DNA of 53,471 nt from Microcoleus sp. bin48.metabat.b7b8b9.023 (lineage in GTDB: Bacteria; Cyanobacteriota; Cyanobacteriia; Cyanobacteriales; Microcoleaceae). Made by a program: the position numbers and the translations under genes. Shown in pieces: positions 8,756 through 17,535 of the stretch. The stretch covers positions 30,648 to 84,118 of the forward strand of contig NZ_JAAFKG010000033.1 of NCBI RefSeq assembly GCF_013299185.1, read 5' to 3'. How positions within the stretch are numbered: the first letter of the stretch is position 1; each line of letters opens with the position of its first letter. The notes below the pieces were generated by a model that ran no database searches, had not been told where the DNA came from, and saw only the letters and a program-made list of their open reading frames with translations.

Positions 8756-8823
8756 GTAGGGTGCGTCAGCCACTTCTCTTGGCTCCCCATCTAAAAATTA
8801 GGCTAATGGCTGACGCACCCTAC
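8756..8823. repeat. Second hairpin repeat, GTAGGGTGCGTCAG family
   Basis: Arms 8756-8772 and 8807-8823 pair perfectly over 17 bp around a 34-nt loop. A sister copy with the same GTAGGGTGCGTCA / TGACGCACCCTA ends lies at about 33434-33501. Together with 8583-8640 this accounts for most of the 8549-8917 spacer; nothing else is seen there. Confidence 0.75.
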
Positions 8824-8917
8824 AATATCTACAATAATCGCGAGCTCTTTGGCGAGCGATCGCACTGCATTCAATTGACATTGGTGCATGATTTTCGATA
8901 ACCAACTCGCTGGAATA

Positions 8918-10405
8918 TCAAGAATATTCCTTCAAACGCAGATTGAGTCCCAAAAAGGTTAAAATAGCGATCGCACTAATTAACCCCAGACTGAATATCT
9001 CAACTTGGTACGTATTTTTAAACGCTCGATCGAGCATAGCCCCCTGCAAAATATCATCACTTGATTGCTTAGATTTATCTGGCACGTACCCCACACTTTG
9101 GAACCCTCGATCGAGATTAGTCGTAAACGCTGTAAAATTAATTTCGGTGACATCCTGGTGTTGCTTAAGGAATTGCTGGAACGCCCAATTAGATTGCCCC
9201 CGATCGTTGCCCGTACACAGTGCGATCGCTTCAGCTTTTTTGCCGCTATTTGCCAGCGATCGAATCTGTTTGTCTATGTTAACATAAACCCCAAATGCCG
9301 ATAACATTTCCACCGCCGCGTCTCGCTCTCCACTAAAGGTAATATTGGCAAATTCTTCGGCGAATAATCCACTAAAGCCCGCGACATCCTTGACGTTGGA
9401 TTGCTTGAATTCTTTAGCTAGGGATTCAAAATTTAAATTGCCGGGGATGACGACAATTTTTGCCATTTTCTCAACAAAGTTGCGTTCGTGTTGAGGCGCC
9501 AATTCTCGATCGAGTAAATAGCGGCTTTCATCGGCATTGGCACTGTAGGCAATAGCGCGAGCCTGTCGCAACGGTAAAAGCGAGTTGAAGGCATCCTCCT
9601 TGGCGACTTTCAGATGATAGGAAGCCGCATTTAGTGCATTGGTGATATAAAAGAAAAAGACGATCGCACATAGGGTAGCTCCCAGCAAATAGGGATTGAG
9701 ATTGCGGCGCATCCGGTGGTAGAGAAACAGTTGTAATAGTCCCAATACGACAAGTGGCAAGAGGTTGCCAATAACTGCGAGAAACAAGAGGTTAGCCGAT
9801 CGAGCTTTTTGTGAGATATAAGCTCGATCCAGACTCTCTAAGTTAACCTTCTGCAATTGTTCGGCAGCAGGCAGTAAAATCGAGTCCAAAATGTTTGCTG
9901 CTTTGCGATACGCCTCCAAAAGCGATCGCGAATCGCCCCGTTCATTCGCCAATCGCGCCCGTTCGATTTGCGTCATGTAGTCCCCCAGCGATAGGATCAG
10001 CGTGCGAATCTGTTGGCGTTCTGCATCCCCCTCCGTAATGTTCTCCGCCGCTAAAGCTAGGAGTTTAGACAGTTTTTCTTGCCGTTTCCGATACTCTTTA
10101 ACTGCTTCAGGATTCTCGCCCGGTTTGACGAGCAATTCGTTAGCAGCATTGGCATCCAAATCGGCGAGGCTATCTTTAATTCGCTGGGCAGTTAAGACGC
10201 TGGGTGCGGTATTTTTGCCGATGGTTTCGATCGCATCGCGCTGCATTTTCACTGCTTGATTGGCAGTCCCCAAGGCTAAAAGGCTGACTCCCCACACCAG
10301 GTACAATCCCCATCGCAGAATCTGAGGGGTGGTGAATTTGGTTTGCCAATTTGCGATCGAACTTGGTTTTTTTCTTGAATGAGAATTGCTAGTAATTTGG
10401 CTCAT
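8918..10405 (-). CDS. Four-TM membrane sensor with two extracytoplasmic helical domains (GlnX-like)
   Basis: 495 residues. Hydrophobic segments lie at about 30-48, 205-230, 237-258 and 468-488, giving two extracytoplasmic loops of about 155 and 210 residues. The first loop (NTAPSVLTAQRIKDSLADLDANAANELL) resembles a four-helix-bundle chemoreceptor-type sensor; the second is also helical. This topology matches that of actinobacterial GlnX, the membrane partner of kinase PknG. It is the last of five same-strand genes encoding kinase, phosphatase, VWA and FHA proteins, which supports a role as signal input (inference). No substrate-binding GlnH-like protein is seen in the window. Its 5' end is triplicated upstream, and the first 28 or so codons appear again twice. 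Confidence 0.65.
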   Translation of the reverse strand: MSQITSNSHSRKKPSSIANWQTKFTTPQILRWGLYLVWGVSLLALGTANQAVKMQRDAIETIGKNTAPSVLTAQRIKDSLADLDANAANELLVKPGENPEAVKEYRKRQEKLSKLLALAAENITEGDAERQQIRTLILSLGDYMTQIERARLANERGDSRSLLEAYRKAANILDSILLPAAEQLQKVNLESLDRAYISQKARSANLLFLAVIGNLLPLVVLGLLQLFLYHRMRRNLNPYLLGATLCAIVFFFYITNALNAASYHLKVAKEDAFNSLLPLRQARAIAYSANADESRYLLDRELAPQHERNFVEKMAKIVVIPGNLNFESLAKEFKQSNVKDVAGFSGLFAEEFANITFSGERDAAVEMLSAFGVYVNIDKQIRSLANSGKKAEAIALCTGNDRGQSNWAFQQFLKQHQDVTEINFTAFTTNLDRGFQSVGYVPDKSKQSSDDILQGAMLDRAFKNTYQVEIFSLGLISAIAILTFLGLNLRLKEYS

Positions 10406-10760
10406 AGATTTTGTAATTGGTAAGTGGTCAAAAGATGCGGACTTAAGTCCGCACTACGAACCGTGAATCTGAGGGGTGGTGAATTTGGTTTGCCAATTTG
10501 CGATCGAACTGGGCTTTTTTTTTGAATGAGAATTGCTAGTAATTTGGCTCATAGATTTTGTAATTGGTAATTGGTCAAAAGATGCGGACTTAAGTCCGCA
10601 CTACGAACCGTGAATCTGAGGGGTGGTGAATTTGGTTTGCCAATTTGCGATCGAACTGGGCTTTTTTTTTGAATGAGAATTGCTAGTAATTTGGCTCATA
10701 GATTTTGTAATTGGTAATTGGTCAAAAGATGCGGACTTAAGTCCGCACTACGAACCGTTT
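10321..10760. repeat. 147-bp tandem triplication covering the 5' end of the sensor gene
   Basis: Units begin at 10321, 10468 and 10615. Each contains, on the minus strand, a GGACTTAAGTCC palindrome, a short spacer, an ATG and about 28 codons of the sensor N-terminus (MSQITSNSHS...). Only the first unit continues into the gene; the other two place extra start codons at 10552 and 10699, which could yield short peptides. The units are nearly identical (TTGG to CTGG and small A-run differences), so the duplication is recent. It occupies most of the 10406-10842 gap. Confidence 0.9.
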
Positions 10761-10842
10761 TTGTTATTCTGGCAATCTATCGGACATGATATAATTTGTC
10801 AGTGGTGGGGCGGTTTATCTCTATCACCGATTTGCCTGCTAG

Positions 10843-11550
10843 TTAAGACTGAGTAACATTAACAGTCAGCTTTGTCCAATGTCCTAATGTAATTTCATCC
10901 CCATTTTTCAAACTAATATCTGTCATCGGCACAACTTCAATTCCATTGAGAAACGTACCGTTGGTAGAACCGATATCGCGCAGGATTAATGCCCCATCTG
11001 GTTGGCGGTGAATGACGGCGTGGCGGTGGGAAATGGCATCGTCCAAATCGAGGGCGAGATCTGGATAAATGGCGCGGACATCGCTAGTGCGTCCGATGAG
11101 GGTACTGGGTTGTTCCAGAGGGAAAGTTAGGGGTGCAAACGCGGGCGGTTCCGGGCTACCTTCGCAGCCCAAAGTGCGATCGACTGTGATGAGGAGTTTG
11201 GGAGTGCCTGTAGCTGTGGGTGAGGTAGATGTCGCGGAAACACGGGTTGCGCCCGCATTTATAGTACCCGCATCCGGGTTAGAAGAGGCGATTTGCGAAG
11301 CGATCACTTTGGGAATTGGAATTTCTCCACTCGCACCGGTGACGAAGTTATAGCCACAAATTTCGCAGAAGTTGCCGCTATCTTCCTCGTGGGGAGTCGC
11401 GCAATCGGGACAGTTAATGGTAGCTGTGGCAACTCGAACGGGCGGACTTTTGGCTTCGACAGCAGCACCTCCATTAATCTTCGCGCCGCATTCCGAACAA
11501 TAATCGGATTCGATCGATTCGTGACCTTTTGGACACTGATAGACTGACAT
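10843..11550 (-). CDS. FHA-domain protein with two N-terminal zinc ribbons
   Basis: 235 residues. Two CxxC ribbons come first: CPKGH...CSECG (about 6-22) and CPDC...CEICG (about 47-67). A Ser/Thr/Ala-rich linker follows to about 115. The FHA domain occupies about 118-235 with the binding-loop motifs IGRTSDV, SHRHAVIH and GSTNGTFLNG intact, so phosphothreonine binding is expected. In actinobacteria the FHA protein GarA/OdhI is the PknG substrate; this protein could be the analogous reader of the neighbouring kinase (inference). The spacer to the VWA gene carries AT-rich ATTTTGGATT repeats. Confidence 0.85.
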   Translation of the reverse strand: MSVYQCPKGHESIESDYCSECGAKINGGAAVEAKSPPVRVATATINCPDCATPHEEDSGNFCEICGYNFVTGASGEIPIPKVIASQIASSNPDAGTINAGATRVSATSTSPTATGTPKLLITVDRTLGCEGSPEPPAFAPLTFPLEQPSTLIGRTSDVRAIYPDLALDLDDAISHRHAVIHRQPDGALILRDIGSTNGTFLNGIEVVPMTDISLKNGDEITLGHWTKLTVNVTQS

Positions 11551-11871
11551 AATTATTTATACGATTTTGGATTTTGGATTTTGGATTGCAGATTTTGGAT
11601 TGTATAGCAACCGCCAGATAGGTTAGGACATAAATCAATACGATCGCGATCGGAGATTCTCACAGCGAAAACTAATGAAAAATAGACACTCTTGTTTGCT
11701 TTGTTCCTCGCAATGACAATCTTAACTGAACCGTATCGAGACATAAATAATGTCATAAATAGATCCTAATACCCTTGAGCAGAAACGGTTAGATGCTCGT
11801 ACTATGTAACTGTCAACTGTCAACTGTCAATTGTCAACTTTCAACTGTTAACTGCTATAGATTTGGGATGG
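11551..11871. repeat. Spacer with GATTTTGG and TCAACTGT repeats
   Basis: Next to the FHA gene are tandem ATTTTGGATT units (11565-11602). At about 11808-11853 there are six degenerate TCAACTG heptamers. No gene or clear promoter is recognised. Confidence 0.7.
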
Positions 11872-13152
11872 CTAATTTCTCGAAATTCGTGCCGTTTTAG
11901 TCGATCGAGTTTCCAATGCCATTTCGTCTTCCTTCGCCACATTCCGCTTCAAACGAACGGTTCCCGTGGGTGCATCTTCCACCTCCACCACCTGGCGCAG
12001 CAGTTTCGCCGTGGCCTCATTACCAGAGTCATGGGCGAGTTTGACAGCCCTTCCCAGCTTAGCCGTCGCCGCTTCTACATCACCTTTATCGCGGGCTTCG
12101 AGTCCTTCCTGAATGGTTTGCGCGAGTTCAGCTTGTCCGGTATAGTGTGCAACTCGCCGATCGATTTTCGTCGATTTCTGTTCGTCATCCGTCCACACCG
12201 CTAGAATCCGCGCCTCGGTAATTTTCGTTTCCACCCCATCAGCGGTGTAAACTAAACTCGCCCGTCCCGCCAGCATCTCATCTCCCACATTACCGGGATT
12301 CACCTCAATGCAGAAGTGGTAATCGCGCGATTCAGCCGTTCCCCAAGCCCCTGTCGGATAGTCGCAAACTTGCGGTTTAATAGATTGAGCGCGATCGGTC
12401 AAATCGACAATTTCGGGACTAACTTGCTTGCAGAATCGCACCTTTGCCCCTTGGGGAGTCCACAAACGCAAGGCGACATCACTCACCGTTTTAGTCATTG
12501 CTTGGGCGAGAATGGTTTGGAAATCCGCTTCTATTTGCACCGCGTTGGGGATGATATCGGTGGTTCCGAGTAGCTTGTTGGCAATAAACTGAAGCTGCTT
12601 GACGCGCCAGTCGGTTCCCACGCCCCGACAATCGCACTGGAATACCCCTTCGCACGCTTGCAGCACGTTTTCCAGGCGTTTTTGGTCGGAATCATCGTTT
12701 TGCCCGTCGGTAAGCAATAGGGCTTGTCTGACGGCATTGGGCATCTGTTTGAACTGCGTTAGTGCAGCTTCCAGCCATTGGGAAATTAATGTGCCGCCAC
12801 TGGCTTGGACTTCTTTAATTTTGGAGATGGCTTGGGATTTGTTTTCTGCTGTGGCTGGGGAAGTGGGAAAAATTACCTGGGCGCGAGTGGAACCTACCAC
12901 TATAAAAAAGCAGGTATCCGCCGGAATTAACTGTACAAGTTTAATCATCGCATTTTTGGCGGCGTGGATTTTTCCGCCCTGCATCGAACCGGAAATATCG
13001 CAGATAATCCCGAAGAGTTTGCCTCCTGTTTGAGGTGCGATGCCGATGGTTTCGTCCCCACGGACGGTGACGGTCATAATCGCATTGACTTCTCTGGAAC
13101 CTTGATGCAGGTAGGGATTTTGGAAGACTTCGGCTTGGAATTGGGTAGACAT
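11872..13152 (-). CDS. VWA (von Willebrand factor A) domain protein
   Basis: 426 residues. The VWA domain begins near residue 42 with the MIDAS motif ICDISGSMQGG (D-x-S-x-S). The MIDAS Thr is probably in the SGGTLISQW segment, and the later Asp in ALLLTDGQND. A C-terminal region of about 200 residues is mixed beta and helical, with a tail rich in Lys/Thr. No signal peptide, so it is cytosolic. VWA proteins mediate metal-dependent protein interactions; in this neighbourhood of kinase, phosphatase and FHA protein it probably acts as an adaptor, but its partner is unknown. Confidence 0.8.
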   Translation of the reverse strand: MSTQFQAEVFQNPYLHQGSREVNAIMTVTVRGDETIGIAPQTGGKLFGIICDISGSMQGGKIHAAKNAMIKLVQLIPADTCFFIVVGSTRAQVIFPTSPATAENKSQAISKIKEVQASGGTLISQWLEAALTQFKQMPNAVRQALLLTDGQNDDSDQKRLENVLQACEGVFQCDCRGVGTDWRVKQLQFIANKLLGTTDIIPNAVQIEADFQTILAQAMTKTVSDVALRLWTPQGAKVRFCKQVSPEIVDLTDRAQSIKPQVCDYPTGAWGTAESRDYHFCIEVNPGNVGDEMLAGRASLVYTADGVETKITEARILAVWTDDEQKSTKIDRRVAHYTGQAELAQTIQEGLEARDKGDVEAATAKLGRAVKLAHDSGNEATAKLLRQVVEVEDAPTGTVRLKRNVAKEDEMALETRSTKTARISRN

Positions 13153-13839
13153 GGTTTTTGAGTTGTTGAGTAAATTTTGAGTAAATGCGATCGATGCTTT
13201 TTTCAGTAAAAATGATGCTAATTTACAGATTGAGAAAAGAGATTAGAGTGTAGGTTGAGTAGAACTGAGAGCTTGCAGCATTATCAATAATCCTGTAAGG
13301 GCGGGTTTACCCACCATCTATAATGAACATCGACAATTTACTAGAAAGAATTGGTTGAAAGCCGCAATCCCGATCAGGAGAAATTAAAATCAGACTATTC
13401 ATTACTCCAATCCTCGGACTTGTAGGGAGAGGTCGCTCTCAAACTGTCAACTGTCAACTGTCAACTGTCAACTGTCAACTGTCAACTGTCAACTGTTGAA
13501 AAAAACCCGCCCTCACCTAACGACAGAAATTCGATCGCACAATCTCAGAAACCGGGTTTCTTTTTATATGCTTCGTACTCAGCAGGCCTTATTCACAGAA
13601 ACCCGGTTTCTCGTCACCCAGGGATAGAATTGCGATCGCACATTCCTCAATTTTATCAAAAAGCGCGATCGTGAATCTCTCGTTGGGTGGGGGCAGGTTT
13701 ATTAAGATTGTTGGTACTCATTAGATATGGTTGGCGAACCTGCCCCTACAGGTTAATGCAGAACGTTGCAATATCTTATTTACATCCCGTACACTGCTGC
13801 CGCAGCAGAACTTCCTTCTTCCTTCATATAATATTATCC
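13153..13839. repeat. 686-bp gap built from dispersed repeats
   Basis: Contents in order: the inverse copy of the 5682 MITE-like block (13353-13436); eight TCAACTG heptamers (13440-13497); two copies of the near-palindrome AGAAACC(C)GGTTTCT at about 13548 and 13597; and an inverted pair GGGGCAGGTT...AACCTGCCCC spanning about 13690-13751. No gene is seen. The promoter for the VWA gene must lie in the 200 bp next to 13152. Confidence 0.8.
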
Positions 13840-14814
13840 TCAAACGATTAACAGAGTGACAGTAATGTTATCTCGCCCGCCACAAGAGCGAGCAAATTCT
13901 ACGAGATGGCGCCCCATGCCGATCGCATCTTCTGAAGCATTGCCCTTGATTAGATCGGCGAGTTGTGGGGCGTCGGGTGCATAATTCCACAATCCATCCG
14001 TACAAAGTAACAAATATCCAGAGCCGGGAATCGGAAACTGCACCATCGAAGGAATCGCATCATTTTTAGCATCCACACCCAGCCAGCGCGTAATGGCATG
14101 AGCTTTATCGGACTTGCTAGCTTCGGCTGCGCTCATTTGTCCCGATGTAACTATTTCGTTAAACCAAGAATCATCTCGCGTCAGCAGTTGGGAGTTTTCC
14201 CGATCGATCCAGTAGGCGCGACTATCTCCCAACCAAGCAATTGTCGCGATCGCATTTTGGACGACTGCGGCTACAATCGTCGTCGAAGGTGCATCTTGAT
14301 TCAAACTTCTATGAGGAATAACACAGACTTCATTGAGTGCGGCAGCGATTCCGTGTTGGAGAGCTGTTTCTGGAGGGAGATGTTGTTGCAGAGCAGTGAC
14401 AATGCCATCTCTGGCACCTTCTGCCGCTGCTTTTGATGCCAATTCGGGAAACTGAGAACTCGACACCCCATCGCAGGCGATCGCAATATAAGTGTTGCTG
14501 CTTTCTATTACCGCACAAGCCAAGTAATCTTCATTGCGTTCGTGTCTCAATCCCCGATCGCTCACTCCCGCGAAATTAGGCTGAAGATTCACTTCCATGC
14601 GATCGGTTTCTCGGACTTGCCGGCGTTCATTCTTAAACCCGCAAACCGAACAGTATCCATCGGTATCGATCGCCTCTGGTGCCGCGCCGCATTTATTGCA
14701 TAGTTTTGTAGAATTTTCAGTAACATTGACGGGTGCATTGACCAGTGGCGTACCGCATTCTTCGCAAAAGCGATCGTCTGTTTGAACTACAGCTTCACAG
14801 TTGGGACATTGCAT
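13840..14814 (-). CDS. PP2C-type Ser/Thr phosphatase with zinc-ribbon N-terminus
   Basis: 324 residues. Two ribbons: CPNCE...CEECG (3-21) and CNKCG...CSVCG (about 39-61). The PP2C domain starts near 78 and carries the metal-binding and fold motifs in order: RHERNEDYLAC, ACDGVSSS, WLGDSRAYWI, LLCTDGLWNYA and GGRDNITVTLL, with all key Asp residues present, so it should be an active Mn/Mg phosphatase. It lies directly downstream of the PknG-like kinase gene and presumably reverses its phosphorylations. The spacing AAAGG-N6-ATG supports the start at 14814. Confidence 0.9.
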   Translation of the reverse strand: MQCPNCEAVVQTDDRFCEECGTPLVNAPVNVTENSTKLCNKCGAAPEAIDTDGYCSVCGFKNERRQVRETDRMEVNLQPNFAGVSDRGLRHERNEDYLACAVIESSNTYIAIACDGVSSSQFPELASKAAAEGARDGIVTALQQHLPPETALQHGIAAALNEVCVIPHRSLNQDAPSTTIVAAVVQNAIATIAWLGDSRAYWIDRENSQLLTRDDSWFNEIVTSGQMSAAEASKSDKAHAITRWLGVDAKNDAIPSMVQFPIPGSGYLLLCTDGLWNYAPDAPQLADLIKGNASEDAIGMGRHLVEFARSCGGRDNITVTLLIV

Positions 14815-15208
14815 ATAGCCTTTCTCAGAAAGATGAGGTACTCATGGGGATAGGGCATTGGGCAAACAGGGCAAACAGGGCATTGGGCAAACAGGGCATT
14901 GGGCAAACAGGGCATTGGGCATACCTCACTTTTTTGAGAACCGCTATAGTTTGGGTCTAAAAAAAGCATAAGTAACAAGAAAATATGGCGGTTCAAACCG
15001 CGACTACAGGAGTAAAACCTGCCTGCACAGGTTAAAAATTCCTGAGTCCTTCTGATCTCGGACTTCGTTTCTGTAGGAGTGATATCGTTTCCGGTTGCAT
15101 CAGAATGATTTAACCGCGAAGGCGCAAAGGACGCAAAGGAAGAGAAGAGAGAGATTAATACAGGACGATGCTAACGGATTTGATATGAATTGCATTCGCT
15201 TTTCTCTC
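14815..15208. repeat. Spacer with GGGCATT/GGGCAAACA repeats and a purine-rich dispersed repeat
   Basis: 14853-14922 contains alternating GGGCATT and GGGCAAACA units. 15109-15153 reads AACCGCGAAGGCGCAAAGG..., a dispersed sequence whose relative occurs inverted at about 18445-18495 (CTCTGCG...CTGCGGTT). No gene is recognised; the gap separates the kinase and phosphatase genes. Confidence 0.75.
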
Positions 15209-17395
15209 CTACAACCACGTTCTCGGACGCACGCGATTCGCCTCATCAACCAAACGAATCTTTTCCACTCCCGTGGATAAATGTGCCATGGCGCGCAAGG
15301 CTTTTTCTAACCCTTTTCTCAGCTCAACTTCTTGCAGTTGATGACCCAAAAGGACGATCGCCGATGGCTGAATCGCTTTTGAAGCGATCGATCCTAGGGC
15401 CGTTTCTAAAAGCTGTTTCGTCAAGCGGTGCCGCTCCATGCCTTCGAGCGTTAAGGCTTCGAGCGTCGTGGCTGCTAGGCTCAACTCCTTGGCTCCTGGT
15501 GCGGTATGTTTTGGATCGATCAGCATCCGTGCCATTTCCACCCGCGATCGCACCGACAAATTCGAGGTTGGCGGCACTCGTCGCAACGCCTCCACCGCCG
15601 CCTGACGATCGCCTGTGGCACTCAAACACCTGGCCAAGCCAAACGTCGCGCTAACGTAACTGGGGTCAGTCCGACACACGCGATCGTAAAGCTTAATTGC
15701 CTGCTTGCGATCGCCTGCCAATTCCGCCGCCAGCGCCAATCCCAGTTGGGGAGCCAGTTCCCCCGGCAATTCCGAGTAAACGCGATCGAACTGTTCCTGT
15801 GCCGGTTTTGCCTGACCCCGCGCCAGCAGCAACCTACCGCGATACCAACGCACGCGCCAATCCCAAACATCGAGTTGTTCGGCTTGCGTTAGTGCCGTTT
15901 CGGCGGCTGGATAGCGGCGAATCTCGATCGCACTGTCAGCCAGTCGGAGTAAGGCTTCGCGAGAGTTGGGATACTGCTGCACCACCTGCTCCAAATTCAC
16001 CTGACGTTGTATGGGATCGGCGATCGCTTGGGCATTCAATACGGCGTTAAAAGCTGGATCGTTGCTATCCATCGTCGGTACGGGCAACTGTCGGAAGTCC
16101 GCGCCAATCGGTTCCAAGTCTGAAGATGCCGTCAGCGCGAGCATATCGGAGCCGAACAGGGTACTGGCAGCCGGATGCGGCGTATTTGTTTCCAGCGCCA
16201 CCACTTCCCGCAACACGCCCAACAATCGATCGGCCATTTCCTCCGCCGACTGGAAGCGATCGTCAGCGTTGTACGCCGTGGCTTTGAGCAAGAAGCGATA
16301 GAGGGATTCTTGGTGGGCAAATAGGGGCTCTTCTTGCGGACTGGGTAACTTGTACTGGTGTTGTTTGCTGAAGCCCGAAATGTTCGTCACCAAGACGGCG
16401 AGGGTGCGGGCGATCGTGAATAAATCCGAGACGATGGTGGGCCCTTCTCCTGCTTCCGGTGCGCTGTACCCCACCGTTCCGTAGATGTCCCCGTCTAAGT
16501 CGTCAATGCGCCGCACCCCACCCATATCGATCAGTTTCACGTCATTGCTTTCGAGCATGACATTATCCGGTTTGAAGTCGCAATAAACTAAACCTTGAGC
16601 GTGCAGGTAGGCAAAAGCGCCGAGAATGCGGTGAATGTAGGCGATCGCTTCAGCAACGGGTAACACTCCGCGCGTCTTGCGAATCTCCTTGAGCGTCTGA
16701 CCTCCAACGTACTCCATAATAATGAAGCCTTCGTTGAGGTGGTTGACGAAGTTGTAAATCCCAACGATGTTAGCGTGTTTGACAGAGGCGAGGAATTGGC
16801 GTTCGGCTACAGCAACGGCGGCGCTGGCTTCATCCTCCGTGTTGAGCAACCCTTTAAGAACGACGTAGCGCGACAGACTCCTATCAAATCCCAAATAGAT
16901 CCAGCCGAGTCCCCCATAGGCGATCGCACCTTTGACTTCGTACTGGTTAATGACGCGATCGCCCGGTTTGAGGCTGGGAACGAAGGAATACTTATGGCCG
17001 CACTTCGGACAAAACCCTCTTTCCCGACTTAAAGCGTTGTTGCAACTGGAACAGAAGCGTTTGTTTTCCGGGACTACGGCTTCTGCAAGCAGCGCCTTTT
17101 CCGGTTCAGTGGAAGGGAGTTCCGGAATCGACACCAATCCCGCACCTAATTGTTTGCGGCTGCTTCTAGAGGTGCTACCCGTGCGCCGGGAACTGCGGTG
17201 GCTGGCGGAGGATGAACCCGTCGGCGTACTGGCTGTGGGTGAATTGGTTCTCGATACGCTTGCGTTCGATGCAGTAGGGAAAGGCGAAGAGAGCAGCCGT
17301 TCAGCGGTTTTGACGGCCGCCATGCCGCAGACATCACAATAGCCATCTTCGATCGTTCCCGTACAACCCGATTTTTGGCATTTATCGCCATCCAT
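15209..17395 (-). CDS. PknG-like Ser/Thr protein kinase with zinc ribbons and C-terminal TPRs
   Basis: 728 residues. Order: zinc motif C6...C11 and C20-x2-C23; Ser/Thr-rich linker to about 90; rubredoxin-like ribbon CSSC...CPKC (115-132); kinase about 151-390; TPR domain about 430-690. The kinase has the PknG-specific forms of motifs: Gly loop AYGGLGWIYLG, catalytic Lys181 in VVLKGL, YCDFKPDNVM in place of HRDxKxxN (Asp273), and DMGG in place of DFG (Asp290). TPR repeats include VNLEQVVQQYPNSREALLRLAD. This matches the architecture of actinobacterial PknG, which controls TCA/glutamate flux via an FHA protein. AAGGAA precedes the start by about 9 nt. It heads a five-gene same-strand cluster. 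High confidence on family, function in cyanobacteria inferred. Confidence 0.9.
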   Translation of the reverse strand: MDGDKCQKSGCTGTIEDGYCDVCGMAAVKTAERLLSSPFPTASNASVSRTNSPTASTPTGSSSASHRSSRRTGSTSRSSRKQLGAGLVSIPELPSTEPEKALLAEAVVPENKRFCSSCNNALSRERGFCPKCGHKYSFVPSLKPGDRVINQYEVKGAIAYGGLGWIYLGFDRSLSRYVVLKGLLNTEDEASAAVAVAERQFLASVKHANIVGIYNFVNHLNEGFIIMEYVGGQTLKEIRKTRGVLPVAEAIAYIHRILGAFAYLHAQGLVYCDFKPDNVMLESNDVKLIDMGGVRRIDDLDGDIYGTVGYSAPEAGEGPTIVSDLFTIARTLAVLVTNISGFSKQHQYKLPSPQEEPLFAHQESLYRFLLKATAYNADDRFQSAEEMADRLLGVLREVVALETNTPHPAASTLFGSDMLALTASSDLEPIGADFRQLPVPTMDSNDPAFNAVLNAQAIADPIQRQVNLEQVVQQYPNSREALLRLADSAIEIRRYPAAETALTQAEQLDVWDWRVRWYRGRLLLARGQAKPAQEQFDRVYSELPGELAPQLGLALAAELAGDRKQAIKLYDRVCRTDPSYVSATFGLARCLSATGDRQAAVEALRRVPPTSNLSVRSRVEMARMLIDPKHTAPGAKELSLAATTLEALTLEGMERHRLTKQLLETALGSIASKAIQPSAIVLLGHQLQEVELRKGLEKALRAMAHLSTGVEKIRLVDEANRVRPRTWL

Positions 17396-17535
17396 TATTA
17401 CAGATTTCCTTAAGCAAGAATTGGTGTATGGTGGATTGTTTCACATATTTCAAGTATGCGCGATGAACTCAAGTTCGAGGATATTTGGGATAGCTTTGCA
17501 ATAGAATTTAACGAAATTTAACGATGACCATCCTG

